A stretch of DNA of 64,000 nt from contig SRUQ01000003.1 of the NCBI GenBank assembly GCA_004791255.1, forward strand, positions 272,623 to 336,622. Reading direction: 5' to 3'. Source of the stretch: a bacterium M00.F.Ca.ET.205.01.1.1 (GTDB lineage Bacteria; Pseudomonadota; Alphaproteobacteria; Rhizobiales; Rhizobiaceae). How positions within the stretch are numbered: the first letter of the stretch is position 1; every line of letters begins with the position of its first letter. Both the position numbers and the translations under genes were made by a program. Under the pieces are notes generated by a model that worked only from the letters and a program-made list of their open reading frames with translations, searched no databases and was not told the DNA's origin. Of the stretch, positions 36,481-45,490 are shown in pieces.

Positions 36481-36570
36481 GGAGAGGTGGCCGAGTGGTT
36501 GAAGGCGCACGCCTGGAAAGTGTGTTTACGGGAGACCGTAACGCGGGTTCGAATCCCGCTCTCTCCGCCA
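36481..36570 (+). tRNA. tRNA-Ser (anticodon GGA), reads UCC/UCU
   Basis: 90 bases including an encoded CCA end. The acceptor stem pairs GGAGAGG with TCTCTCC (one G-T), with discriminator G. The D-arm begins at TGGCCGAGTGGTTGAAGGC. The anticodon loop reads CTGGAAA, giving anticodon GGA. A long variable arm (TACGGGAGACCGTA) as expected for class II tRNA-Ser, and the T-arm GCGGGTTCGAATCCCGC complete the structure. A short T-run (GTTTTTAC) follows. Confidence 0.97.
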
Positions 36571-36705
36571 GTTTTTACAAATGGCCGTTAGCTGGCTGAA
36601 TTCGTCCGCTGTTTGCGAAAGCGACAACGATTGGAGCCGCAAAATTCGCCACAGCTGTACCGAGCCGCCTTTCGGCAGCGGATGGTCATGCTTGGTGAGC
36701 CGGAC

Positions 36706-36804
36706 TTATCCCGGAATAGGGCAGGCGGACGGCGCGCAGACGGCGGTGACGGCGGACAATTTCTCGCGCTTCACCAAGGCCGGCTTTTCATAAGTCTTGC
36801 GCAT
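36706..36804 (-). CDS. Putative RiPP precursor peptide (32 residues)
   Basis: Translation is MRKTYEKPALVKREKL followed by SAVTAVCAPSACPIPG. The ATG (36802-36804) is preceded by AAGGGGGA at a seven-base spacing, and a TTGACA hexamer lies at 36858-36863 on the same strand. Residues 5-20 fit the lasso-type leader pattern Y-x2-P-x-L-x3-G-x5-T, except that G is E14. After T20 a core of about 11 residues, VCAPSACPIPG, has two Cys and no acidic residue, so it cannot close a lasso macrolactam; a disulphide or thioether product is possible. No maturation enzyme gene is near. Rhizobia carry many such short peptides annotated only as putative RiPP precursors. Confidence 0.6.
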   Translation of the reverse strand: MRKTYEKPALVKREKLSAVTAVCAPSACPIPG

Positions 36805-37196
36805 CTGGAATCCCCCTTTAGTTCAGACGATCGAAGAGTTCCCGTTGGAGCGGTCCTTGTCAAGGGAGTGCTGAAGTTCGACCAGTCATGGGTGGTGGAC
36901 CGGGCATTGATGTAGTCGCCCAGGGAACCCTGCCCACGGCCGTCGCAGCGAGGCGTCTGCTGTCACGAGGCCGGCCTTGCCGGCGTGCCGGAACGGCGAT
37001 CGCTCCAGTCCAAAACCTTTATGAAATTCCTATTTCTTTGCGTCCCGCCTCGTCTCGAACCTTTATGGCGATCGGGTCCATATTCCGCATAACAAAAATT
37101 CGAGCGCCGTTGCGATGAAAGCGACGGCGGGTTCGTGGCTTTGCCAGTGCATCGATGCAGGGCGCAAAGTACAAATGCAGAAAAGGAAAAGGAACA
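36805..37196. promoter_or_regulatory. Intergenic region between the RiPP-like gene and kdp
   Basis: 392 bases with no convincing gene. The left end holds the leader and possible -35 (TTGACA on the minus strand, 36858-36863) of the RiPP-like gene. The right end is AT-richer and should hold the kdp promoter and KdpE site; AACCTTTATG occurs twice (about 37014-37023 and 37060-37069), a direct repeat that is a candidate KdpE-binding feature. Confidence 0.4.
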
Positions 37197-37277
37197 ATGG
37201 ACATTGTTGTTCTAGCACTTGGGGTTTTGTTTTTCGCCCTGTCCTGCGCCTACGTCAGAGCCTGCGACAGAATTTGA
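37197..37277 (+). CDS. Small membrane peptide preceding kdpF
   Basis: 26 residues: MDIVVLALGVLFFALSCAYV then RACDRI. The purine-rich AAAAGGAAAAGGAAC upstream provides a strong ribosome site. It is one transmembrane helix with a short basic end, and sits 17 bases before kdpF. I recall similar M-D-I-x-L-L-A-L-G...F-F-A-L...Y-V-R-A-C-D-R peptides ahead of kdpF in other Rhizobiales, so it is probably a conserved extra component or assembly aid of the Kdp system; the function is not known. Confidence 0.6.
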   Translation: MDIVVLALGVLFFALSCAYVRACDRI

Positions 37278-37294
37278 GCGGAAGGACCGAAACC

Positions 37295-37384
37295 GTGCTT
37301 GTCGATCATATCCTCGGTGGCGGCGTCACCTTGCTCCTGCTCGCCTACCTCACCTACGCCCTCATCCGCCCAGAACGTTTCTGA
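37295..37384 (+). CDS. kdpF: Potassium-transporting ATPase small subunit KdpF
   Basis: 29 residues starting at GTG 37295 with GGAAGGA about ten bases upstream: VLVDHILGGGVTLLLLAYLT followed by YALIRPERF. The pattern of one helix and the terminal Y-A-L-x-R-P-E-R-F is the KdpF signature. It stabilises the KdpABC complex in the inner membrane. It is 21 bases ahead of kdpA in the operon. Confidence 0.9.
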   Translation: MLVDHILGGGVTLLLLAYLTYALIRPERF

Positions 37385-37405
37385 GCGGGGCCAGAAAGCA
37401 CCATC

Positions 37406-39109
37406 ATGACCATAAATGGCTGGATACAGATCCTTCTCTATTGCGGGATCCTGGTTTTGCTCGTGAAGCCACTCGGCGGCTACATGTTCCGTGTCTTCAA
37501 CGGCGACCGCACCCTGCTCTCGCCGGTGCTGGTTCCGATCGAGCACGGCCTCTACCGCCTCGCCGGCACCAGCGAGCGGGAGGAGCAGCACTGGGCCGCC
37601 TACACCGTGGCGCTGCTTTTGTTCAACCTCGCCGGTTTCCTGGTGCTCTACGCGCTGCAGCGGCTGCAGGGTGGGCTGCCCTACAATCCGGCGGGGATGA
37701 CCGCCGTCGAGCCGGGGCTGGCCTTCAACACCGCCGCCAGTTTCGTCACCAACACCAACTGGCAGAATTATGGCGGCGAGAGCACGATGTCCTATCTCGT
37801 GCAGATGGCCGGCCTCACCGTCCAGAACTTCGTCTCGGCGGCCACCGGCATCGCCATCGCCGTCGCGCTGATCCGTGGCTTTGCCCGCGCTTCGGGCAAA
37901 TCGATCGGCAATTTCTGGGTCGATATGACCCGCTGCACGCTCTACGTGCTCTTGCCGCTCTGCATCGTGCTGACGCTGGTGTTCGTCTGGCTGGGCATGC
38001 CGCAGACGCTCGGACCTTATGTCGACGCCACCACGCTCGAAGGCGCCAAGCAGACGCTGGCGCTCGGCCCGGTCGCCTCGCAGGTGGCCATCAAGATGCT
38101 CGGCACCAATGGTGGCGGCTTCTTCAACGCCAACGCCGCGCATCCGTTCGAGAACCCCGATGCGATCTCCAACCTGATCCAGATGCTGGCGATCTTCGCG
38201 CTGGGCGCGGCGCTGACCAACGTCTTCGGCCGCATGGTCGGCAACCAGCGCCAGGGCTGGGCGGTGCTCGCCGCCATGGGCGTGCTGTTCATCGCCGGCG
38301 TCGCCGTCTGCTACTGGGCGGAAGCAGCGGGCAATCCGCTGGTGCATGCCCTGGGCATCGACGGCGGCAACATGGAGGGCAAGGAGACCCGCTTCGGCAT
38401 CGCCTTGTCGGCGCTGTTCGCGGTCATCACCACGGCCGCTTCCTGTGGCGCGGTCAACGCCATGCATGACTCGTTCACGGCACTTGGCGGCATGATCCCG
38501 ATCATCAACATGCAGCTCGGCGAGGTCATTGTCGGCGGCGTCGGCGCGGGCTTCTACGGCATGCTGATGTTCATCCTGATCGCCGTCTTCGTTGCCGGCC
38601 TGATGGTCGGCCGCACGCCCGAATATCTCGGCAAGAAGATCGAGGCCAAGGAGGTCAAGATGGCGATGCTGGCGATCCTGTGCCTGCCGCTGGCGATGCT
38701 GGTGTTCACGGCCATCGCGGTGGTGCTGCCAAGCGCGGTGGCATCGATCGCCAATGGCGGGCCGCACGGCTTCTCGGAAATCCTCTACGCCTATACCTCG
38801 GCGGCGGCCAACAACGGCTCGGCCTTCGGCGGCCTTACCGGCAACACGCCCTGGTACAACATCACCATCGGTATCGGCATGCTGATGGGCCGCTTCCTGG
38901 TCATCATCCCGGCGCTCGCCATTGCCGGTTCGCTGGCGGCGAAGAAGACCGTCCCGGCATCGGCCGGCACCTTCCCGACGGACGGCCCGCTGTTCGTCGG
39001 GCTGCTGGTCGGCGTCATCGTCATCGTCGGCGGCTTGACCTTCTTCCCGGCGCTGGCCGTCGGGCCGATCATCGAGCACCTGGCCATGATCCACGGGCAG
39101 ACCTTCTGA
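37406..39109 (+). CDS. kdpA: Potassium-transporting ATPase channel-like subunit KdpA
   Basis: 567 residues, about ten transmembrane helices. It forms the K+ selectivity filter of the high-affinity KdpFABC pump, which works when external K+ is scarce. Filter-loop signatures include [61 protein letters not shown] and [19 protein letters not shown], each with the conserved Gly. [15 protein letters not shown] marks the N-terminus. The operon is controlled by KdpD/KdpE, encoded downstream. Confidence 0.98.
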   Translation: MTINGWIQILLYCGILVLLVKPLGGYMFRVFNGDRTLLSPVLVPIEHGLYRLAGTSEREEQHWAAYTVALLLFNLAGFLVLYALQRLQGGLPYNPAGMTAVEPGLAFNTAASFVTNTNWQNYGGESTMSYLVQMAGLTVQNFVSAATGIAIAVALIRGFARASGKSIGNFWVDMTRCTLYVLLPLCIVLTLVFVWLGMPQTLGPYVDATTLEGAKQTLALGPVASQVAIKMLGTNGGGFFNANAAHPFENPDAISNLIQMLAIFALGAALTNVFGRMVGNQRQGWAVLAAMGVLFIAGVAVCYWAEAAGNPLVHALGIDGGNMEGKETRFGIALSALFAVITTAASCGAVNAMHDSFTALGGMIPIINMQLGEVIVGGVGAGFYGMLMFILIAVFVAGLMVGRTPEYLGKKIEAKEVKMAMLAILCLPLAMLVFTAIAVVLPSAVASIANGGPHGFSEILYAYTSAAANNGSAFGGLTGNTPWYNITIGIGMLMGRFLVIIPALAIAGSLAAKKTVPASAGTFPTDGPLFVGLLVGVIVIVGGLTFFPALAVGPIIEHLAMIHGQTF

Positions 39110-39116
39110 GACTGAT

Positions 39117-39326
39117 ATGCCCTGGGTCAACGCCATGCTCCGCAAGGCCTCACCGCCAGCCGGCAAGGAGGGGGAGGCAAAGCCGCCTCCGTTCCCGAGC
39201 GTGTCCACCTTCTTCGGCATTGCCGCAGTCATGATCGTGATCTGGCTGCTGGTCTACGGCCCACCCTTTTCGGCATCGGATCGACCGGCGCCGCCTAACA
39301 ACAGCGAAGCTGGAGCTTCAAAATGA
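39117..39326 (+). CDS. Small single-helix protein encoded between kdpA and kdpB
   Basis: 69 residues. A Pro/Lys-rich N-terminal part ([18 protein letters not shown]) precedes one transmembrane helix ([20 protein letters not shown]) and a short polar tail. Its TGA overlaps the kdpB ATG by four bases (ATGA) and it begins seven bases after kdpA, so it is a translated, coupled gene and not a gap. Canonical kdpFABC operons have no gene here. A role as an accessory subunit is plausible; I know of no described family. The ATG at 39135 is an alternative start. Confidence 0.65.
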   Translation: MPWVNAMLRKASPPAGKEGEAKPPPFPSVSTFFGIAAVMIVIWLLVYGPPFSASDRPAPPNNSEAGASK

Positions 39327-41416
39327 GCCAGTCAAAATCAGCCAGCATCCTGGATGCCGGCATTCTCGTGCCCGCCATCGGCGGCGCCTTCCGCAAGCTC
39401 AATCCGCGCACGCTGGCCCGCAACCCGGTGATGTTCGTCGTCGCCGTCGTCTCGGCGCTGACATCAGTGCTGTTCGCCAGGGACCTGATCACCGGCGGTG
39501 GCGATCTGCGCTTCACCCTGCAGATCATCATCTGGCTGTGGTTCACCGTGCTGTTCGCCAATTTCGCCGAGGCGGTCGCCGAAGGGCGTGGCAAGGCGCA
39601 GGCCGATTCGCTGCGTAAGGCGCGCACTGAGACCCAGGCCAAGCTCCTGACCGGCGAAGACCGCATCAAGTTCAAGCTGGTGCCCGGCACCAGCCTTAAG
39701 GTCGGCGACATCGTTCTCGTCGAGGCCGGCGACATCATCCCGTCCGACGGCGAGGTGGTGGAGGGCGTCGCCTCGGTCAACGAAGCGGCCATCACGGGCG
39801 AATCCGCGCCGGTCATCCGCGAATCCGGCGGCGACCGTTCGGCGGTCACCGGCGGCACGCAGGTGCTGTCCGACTGGATCCGCGTGCGCATCACCGCCGC
39901 CGCCGGCCACACGTTCCTCGACCGCATGATCTCGCTGGTCGAGGGCGCCGAGCGTCAGAAGACGCCGAACGAAATCGCGCTCAACATCCTGCTCGTCGGC
40001 ATGACGCTGATCTTTGTTTTGGCCACCGCGACGATCCCGAGCTTTGCCTCCTATTCGGGCGGCTATATCTCGGTCACCGTGCTGGTGGCGCTGTTCGTGA
40101 CGCTGATCCCGACCACCATTGGGGCGCTGCTGTCGGCCATCGGCATCGCCGGCATGGACCGCCTGGTGCGCTTCAATGTGCTCGCCATGTCGGGCCGTGC
40201 GGTCGAAGCCGCCGGCGACGTCGACACGCTTTTGCTCGACAAGACCGGCACCATCACGCTCGGCAACCGCCAGGCGACCGAATTTCGTCCGGTCAAGGGC
40301 GTCACCGAGCAGGAACTGGCCGATGCGGCGCAGTTGGCCTCGCTTGCCGACGAGACGCCGGAAGGCCGCTCGATCGTCGTGCTGGCCAAGGAGAAATACG
40401 CTATCCGCGCCCGCGACATGGCGACCTTGCACGCCACCTTCGTGCCGTTTACCGCGCAGACCCGCATGAGCGGTGTCGACATAGACGGCTCCTCGGTGCG
40501 CAAGGGCGCGGTCGATTCCGTGCTTGCCCATGTCAATCAGTCGACGGTTGCCGCCCACGGCACGCGGCCGGGCAGCGACACGGTGCGCGACCTGCAGGCG
40601 ATCGCCGACGAAGTGGCGAAGTCCGGCGGCACGCCGCTGGCGGTCGAGCGCGACGGGCGCCTGCTCGGCATCGTTCACCTCAAGGACATCGTCAAGGGCG
40701 GCATCCGCGAGCGTTTCGCCGAACTGCGCAAGATGGGCATCCGCACGGTGATGATCACCGGTGACAACCCGATGACGGCGGCGGCGATCGCGGCCGAAGC
40801 CGGCGTCGACGACTTCCTCGCCCAGGCGACGCCTGAGGACAAGCTGAAGCTGATCCGCGACGAGCAGGCCAAGGGCAAGCTGGTCGCCATGTGCGGCGAC
40901 GGCACCAACGATGCGCCGGCCCTTGCCCAGGCCGATGTCGGCGTCGCCATGAACACCGGTACGGTGGCCGCGCGTGAAGCGGGCAACATGGTGGACCTGG
41001 ATTCCGACCCGACCAAGCTGATCGAGATCGTCGAGATCGGCAAGGCGCTCTTGATGACGCGCGGTTCGCTGACCACCTTCTCGATCGCCAACGACGTCGC
41101 CAAGTATTTCGCCATCATCCCGGCGATGTTCGCCGTGTTCTACGTCGCGCCCGGGCAGACCACCGGCCCGCTGCAGGCGCTCAACGTCATGCACCTAGCG
41201 ACGCCGCAGAGCGCCATCCTGTCGGCCATCATCTTCAACGCGCTGATCATCATCGCGCTGATCCCGCTGTCGCTGCGCGGCGTCAAATACCGGGCGATCG
41301 GCGCCGGCGCGCTGCTCAGCCGCAACCTGCTCGTCTACGGCCTCGGCGGCATCATCGTGCCGTTCGTCGGCATCAAGCTAATCGACATGGCCATCACGGC
41401 CCTCGGCCTTGCATAA
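39323..41416 (+). CDS. kdpB: Potassium-transporting ATPase ATP-binding subunit KdpB
   Basis: 697 residues, P-type ATPase. The phosphorylated Asp is in [13 protein letters not shown] (about residue 307); the actuator motif is [14 protein letters not shown]; nucleotide-binding features include [14 protein letters not shown] and RKGAVDS; the hinge is [20 protein letters not shown] followed by [20 protein letters not shown]. Hydrolysis drives K+ uptake through KdpA. The gene is coupled to the preceding small gene and followed by kdpC after 12 bases. Confidence 0.98.
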   Translation: MSQSKSASILDAGILVPAIGGAFRKLNPRTLARNPVMFVVAVVSALTSVLFARDLITGGGDLRFTLQIIIWLWFTVLFANFAEAVAEGRGKAQADSLRKARTETQAKLLTGEDRIKFKLVPGTSLKVGDIVLVEAGDIIPSDGEVVEGVASVNEAAITGESAPVIRESGGDRSAVTGGTQVLSDWIRVRITAAAGHTFLDRMISLVEGAERQKTPNEIALNILLVGMTLIFVLATATIPSFASYSGGYISVTVLVALFVTLIPTTIGALLSAIGIAGMDRLVRFNVLAMSGRAVEAAGDVDTLLLDKTGTITLGNRQATEFRPVKGVTEQELADAAQLASLADETPEGRSIVVLAKEKYAIRARDMATLHATFVPFTAQTRMSGVDIDGSSVRKGAVDSVLAHVNQSTVAAHGTRPGSDTVRDLQAIADEVAKSGGTPLAVERDGRLLGIVHLKDIVKGGIRERFAELRKMGIRTVMITGDNPMTAAAIAAEAGVDDFLAQATPEDKLKLIRDEQAKGKLVAMCGDGTNDAPALAQADVGVAMNTGTVAAREAGNMVDLDSDPTKLIEIVEIGKALLMTRGSLTTFSIANDVAKYFAIIPAMFAVFYVAPGQTTGPLQALNVMHLATPQSAILSAIIFNALIIIALIPLSLRGVKYRAIGAGALLSRNLLVYGLGGIIVPFVGIKLIDMAITALGLA

Positions 41417-41428
41417 GGGATCATTCCG

Positions 41429-41992
41429 ATGCTCAAGCAAATCAGACCAGCGATCATCATGATCGTCTTCTTTACCGCCCTGACCGGCCTCGCCTATCCC
41501 TTGGGGATGACCGGCATCGCCCAGGCGCTGTTCCCCAAGCAGGCCAATGGCAGCCTGATCGAGAAGGACGGCAAGGTGATCGGCTCCGCGTTGATCGGCC
41601 AAGCCTTCGCCAGCGACAAGTATTTCCATGGCCGGTTGTCGGCCGCCGGCAATGGCTACGACGCGACCTCCTCCGGCGGATCGAACCTCGGCCCGACCAA
41701 TTCGAAGCTGATCGACCGCATCAAGGGCGATGTGCAAAAACTGAAGGCAGAAAATCCGAACGCGCCGGTTCCTGCCGACCTCGTCACCACGTCGGGCAGC
41801 GGGCTTGATCCTGACATCAGCCCGGAGGCCGCCTACTTCCAGGTTTCGCGCGTCGCCAAGGCCAGGGGCTTCGACGAAGCCAAGGTCAAGACACTGGTCG
41901 ACAGCCAGATCGAGGAGCGGGAACTGGGCGTGCTTGGCGCGCCGGTGGTCAGTGTGCTGGCCCTCAATATGGCGCTCGACGCCGCGAAATAG
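41429..41992 (+). CDS. kdpC: Potassium-transporting ATPase subunit KdpC
   Basis: 187 residues: an N-terminal transmembrane anchor ([21 protein letters not shown]) and a periplasmic domain with [42 protein letters not shown], and [29 protein letters not shown], all standard KdpC motifs. It stabilises the complex and raises ATP affinity. 58 bases separate it from kdpD. Confidence 0.98.
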   Translation: MLKQIRPAIIMIVFFTALTGLAYPLGMTGIAQALFPKQANGSLIEKDGKVIGSALIGQAFASDKYFHGRLSAAGNGYDATSSGGSNLGPTNSKLIDRIKGDVQKLKAENPNAPVPADLVTTSGSGLDPDISPEAAYFQVSRVAKARGFDEAKVKTLVDSQIEERELGVLGAPVVSVLALNMALDAAK

Positions 41993-42050
41993 TGGACGGT
42001 GGGGCGCGGGGATCGACAGTATCCCCGGCGCCATCCATGATCGGATCTTG

Positions 42051-44783
42051 ATGCCTGACGACAGAAGCAACGACAACAGGCCTTCCCCGGACGCGCTGCT
42101 CGAGCATGCCGAGCGGGAGGGGCGCGGCCGTCTGCGCATATTCCTCGGTGCGGCGCCCGGGGTCGGCAAAACCTACGAGATGCTGATGTCGGGCCGCGCC
42201 AGGCTGGCCGATGGCGTCGATGTGGTGATCGGCGTCGTCGAGACGCACGGCCGCAAGGAAACGCAGGCGCTGGTCGAGGGCTATGAGGTCATTCCCCGCC
42301 GCCAGGTCGACTACCGGGGGCGCAGCCTCGACGAGATGGATATCGATGCCATCCTGGCGCGCCGTCCGGCGCTGGTGCTGGTCGACGAACTTGCCCACAC
42401 CAACGCGCCCGGCAGCCGCCACCCCAAGCGCTATCTCGATGTCCAGGAAATCCTGGCGCGCGGGATCGATGTCTATACGACGCTCAACATCCAGCATGTC
42501 GAAAGCCTGAACGATGTCGTCGCCCAGATCACGCGGGTCAGGGTGCGCGAGACGGTTCCCGATTCCGTCATCGACCAGGCCGATGACGTCGAGATCATCG
42601 ACCTTACGCCGGACGACCTGATCAAGCGGCTGGAAGAGGGCAAGGTCTACTTCCCCAACACCGCGCAGCGCGCCATCGAGAACTATTTCTCGTCGGGCAA
42701 TCTGACGGCGCTGCGCGAACTGGCGCTGCGCCGTACCGCCCAGCGCGTCGACGAGCAGCTGCTCAACCACATGCAGTCGCACGCCATCCAGGGCCCGTGG
42801 GCGGCAGGCGAAAGGGTGCTCGTCTGCCTTGACGCGCGTCCGGGCGGGGCGGCGCGTGTGCGCTATGCCCGCAGGCTGGCGGACCGGCTGCGCGCGCCCT
42901 GGACGGCGCTGCATGTCGACACGCCTCGGTCGGCCGCCATGACGGAGGAGGATAAGGACCGGCTGGCGGCGCATCTGCGGCTTGCCGAACAACTCGGCGC
43001 CGAGGTCACGACCATTCCGGGCCAGAACGTCGCGCAGGACATCGTTCGCCATGCGACGGCCAACAACTTCACCCACATCGTCGTCGGCAGGCCGACCCGG
43101 TCGCGCTGGCGCGAATTGATCGAGGGGTCGCTTACCTATGATCTGATCCGCAACGCCGGCGACATCAGCGTCCATGTCATCTCGGGAACCGAGCGGAACA
43201 CGGAGACGCCGGCTAGGCGGGTCAAGGCAGCGGCCGAACAGAAGCAGTTCCCGGCCTGGCCCTACCTGCTCGCCACCGCCTATGTCGCCGGTTCGCTGGC
43301 GATCACGATGGCCCTCGACCAGTTTCTCGACGTCCGCAACCTAGCGATCGTCTTCCTCTTGGCGGTGCTGACATCGGCGGTGGCCGGCGGCCTGTGGCCG
43401 GCGCTCTATGCCTGTTTGCTCAGCGCGCTTGCCTTCAACTATTTCTTCCTCGAGCCCCGCTACACGCTGACGATCCGGGATCCGGAGAGCATCGTGGCAC
43501 TCGCCGTCTTCCTTGCCGTTGCGGTGATTGCCAGCAATCTCACCGCACGCGTGCAGCGGCAGGCTGCCGCCGCGCGCTCGCGGGCGCGGGCCACCGAGGA
43601 TATCTACCTGTTCTCCAAGAAGCTCGCCGGGGCCGGCACGCTCGACGACGTGCTGTGGGCCACCGCCTTCCAGATCGCCTCGATGCTGAAACTGCGCGTG
43701 GTGCTGCTTTTGCCCGAGGATGGCACCATCACCGTCAAGGCCGGCTACCCGCCCGATGACACTCTGGCCGAGGCCGACATCGCCGCAGCGCGCTGGGCAT
43801 GGGAGCACGACCGTGCCGCCGGCCGTGGCGCCGACACGCTGCCGGGGGCAAAACGGCTCTATCTGCCGTTGCGCACCGCGCGCACCGCGGTGGGCGTCGT
43901 CGGCCTCGACAATGACAAGCAAGGTCCGCTGCTGACGCCGGAGCAGCAGCGCCTGCTCGATGCGCTGGCCGACCAGGCGGCGGTCGCCATCGAACGCATC
44001 CAGCTGGTCGCCGACGTTGATCGAGCCAAGCTGGCGGCGGAAGCCGACCGGCTGCGCTCGGCGCTGCTAACCTCGATTTCGCATGATCTGAAGACGCCGC
44101 TGGCGGCCATCATGGGGGCGGCCGGCACGCTCAGGGAATTCGCGCCCGATCTGCCCGAACAGGACAGGACGGAGCTGTTGTCGACGGTGCTCGACGAGTC
44201 CGAGCGGCTCAACCGTTTCATCGCCAACCTGCTCGACATGACCAAGATCGAGTCCGGCGCGATGGAACCGAACTATGCCTTCCACTATGTCGGCGACATT
44301 GTCGGCACCGCGCTCAACCGCGCCCGCAAGATCACCAGGGAGCACAAGATCGAGGTAGACATTCCGCCTGACTTGCCGATGCTGCGGCTCGATCCCGTGC
44401 TGTTCGAGCAGGTTCTGTTCAACCTTCTCGATAATGCCTCGAAATATTCGCCGCCGGGGTCGACGATCCGCATCCAGGCATGGACCGACAATGGCAGCGT
44501 GATGCTGCAGGTCATGGATGAGGGACCGGGCATTCCGGCGCAGGATCTGGAACGTGTCTTCGACACCTTCTACCGGGTGCGCAAGGGCGACCAGGTAAGG
44601 GCCGGCACCGGGCTCGGCCTGTCGATCTGCCGCGGCTTCATCGAGGCGATGGGCGGCACGATCTCGGCCGCCAACCGCACCGACCGCCCCGGCGCCGCCT
44701 TCAACATCAGGATGCCGGTGCCGGCCGAAATGCCCGAGATCGACAATGGCGGCGACGAACCCAGCGTGGACCAACAGGGATGA
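42051..44783 (+). CDS. kdpD: Sensor histidine kinase KdpD
   Basis: 910 residues from ATG 42051. Order: KdpD N-terminal domain with Walker A (FLGAAPGVGKTYEML, about residue 33) and VLVDELAHTNAPGSRH; a universal-stress-like domain; four transmembrane helices (about 405-510; WPYLLATAYVAGSLAITMAL onward); GAF-like domain; HisKA with phospho-accepting His in SISHDLKTPLAAIMG; HATPase with LLDNASKYSPPGS, DEGPGIP and GTGLGLSICRGF. It senses K+ limitation and phosphorylates KdpE, whose ATG overlaps its stop. Confidence 0.97.
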   Translation: MPDDRSNDNRPSPDALLEHAEREGRGRLRIFLGAAPGVGKTYEMLMSGRARLADGVDVVIGVVETHGRKETQALVEGYEVIPRRQVDYRGRSLDEMDIDAILARRPALVLVDELAHTNAPGSRHPKRYLDVQEILARGIDVYTTLNIQHVESLNDVVAQITRVRVRETVPDSVIDQADDVEIIDLTPDDLIKRLEEGKVYFPNTAQRAIENYFSSGNLTALRELALRRTAQRVDEQLLNHMQSHAIQGPWAAGERVLVCLDARPGGAARVRYARRLADRLRAPWTALHVDTPRSAAMTEEDKDRLAAHLRLAEQLGAEVTTIPGQNVAQDIVRHATANNFTHIVVGRPTRSRWRELIEGSLTYDLIRNAGDISVHVISGTERNTETPARRVKAAAEQKQFPAWPYLLATAYVAGSLAITMALDQFLDVRNLAIVFLLAVLTSAVAGGLWPALYACLLSALAFNYFFLEPRYTLTIRDPESIVALAVFLAVAVIASNLTARVQRQAAAARSRARATEDIYLFSKKLAGAGTLDDVLWATAFQIASMLKLRVVLLLPEDGTITVKAGYPPDDTLAEADIAAARWAWEHDRAAGRGADTLPGAKRLYLPLRTARTAVGVVGLDNDKQGPLLTPEQQRLLDALADQAAVAIERIQLVADVDRAKLAAEADRLRSALLTSISHDLKTPLAAIMGAAGTLREFAPDLPEQDRTELLSTVLDESERLNRFIANLLDMTKIESGAMEPNYAFHYVGDIVGTALNRARKITREHKIEVDIPPDLPMLRLDPVLFEQVLFNLLDNASKYSPPGSTIRIQAWTDNGSVMLQVMDEGPGIPAQDLERVFDTFYRVRKGDQVRAGTGLGLSICRGFIEAMGGTISAANRTDRPGAAFNIRMPVPAEMPEIDNGGDEPSVDQQG

Positions 44784-45469
44784 CCAACTCGAATGTCCGC
44801 ATACTGGTTGTCGATGACGAGCCGCCGATCCGCAAGCTGCTGCGGGTCGGCCTGGTCAGCCAGGGCTATGCGGTGAGCGAGGCTCCGAACGCCAAGGTGG
44901 CGATCGAGTTGATGGAGGCGGAAAAGCCCGATCTGGTGCTGCTCGATCTCGGCCTGCCCGGCATGGACGGCCATGAGCTGCTGCGCAAATGGCGCGACGA
45001 CGGTATGGATATTCCAGTCGTCATTCTCTCCAGCCGCACCGACGAGATCGGCATCGTCAGGGCGCTGGAACTTGGCGCCGACGACTATGTCACCAAGCCG
45101 TTCGGCATGAACGAACTGGTGGCCCGCATTCGCGTCGCGCTACGGCACAAATTCCAGCAGCAAGGCGAGAAGCCGGTCTTCCAGAGCGGCGAGCTCAGCG
45201 TCGACCTGGTCAAGCGCATCGTCAAGGTCGAGGGCAAGGAGGTAAAGCTCTCGCCGAAGGAGTACGACATCCTGCGCATCATGGTCCAGCACGCCGGCAA
45301 GGTGCTGACCCACCACTTCATCCTCAAGCAGATCTGGGGCGATTCCACCGACGTGCAGTATCTCAGGGTCTATGTCCGCCAGCTCCGGCAGAAGATCGAA
45401 AAGACCCCCGACCAGCCGCGCTACATCACCACCGAGACCGGTGTCGGCTATCGCCTGCGGGTCGAGTGA
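44780..45469 (+). CDS. kdpE: Response regulator KdpE
   Basis: 229 residues of the OmpR/PhoB class. The receiver has VVDDEPPIRKLLR, the phosphorylated Asp in VLLDLGLPGMDGHELL and the Lys in DDYVTKPFGMNELVAR; the winged-helix DNA-binding domain carries VKLSPKEYDILRIMV, LTHHFILKQIWG and YLRVYVRQLRQKIE. It activates kdp under K+ starvation. It is the last gene of the operon and converges on the MFS gene 22 bases away. Confidence 0.97.
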   Translation: MTNSNVRILVVDDEPPIRKLLRVGLVSQGYAVSEAPNAKVAIELMEAEKPDLVLLDLGLPGMDGHELLRKWRDDGMDIPVVILSSRTDEIGIVRALELGADDYVTKPFGMNELVARIRVALRHKFQQQGEKPVFQSGELSVDLVKRIVKVEGKEVKLSPKEYDILRIMVQHAGKVLTHHFILKQIWGDSTDVQYLRVYVRQLRQKIEKTPDQPRYITTETGVGYRLRVE

Positions 45470-45490
45470 GCCGGGCTGTTCGAACCTTCG

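Noticed and set aside
36481..36570. tRNA-Ser as an integration site for a mobile element
   Set aside because: No integrase, and no second copy of the tRNA 3' end was seen in the flanks; neighbouring genes look chromosomal.
36327..36599. Plus-strand frame running into the tRNA
   Set aside because: It reads through the whole tRNA-Ser gene, has no ribosome site and no recognisable protein features.
36706..36804. Classical lasso peptide precursor
   Set aside because: The leader pattern fits but the core starts with Val/Cys, not Gly, has no Asp/Glu at positions 7-9, and no lasso cyclase or protease gene is near. Kept only as a RiPP-like precursor of unknown class.
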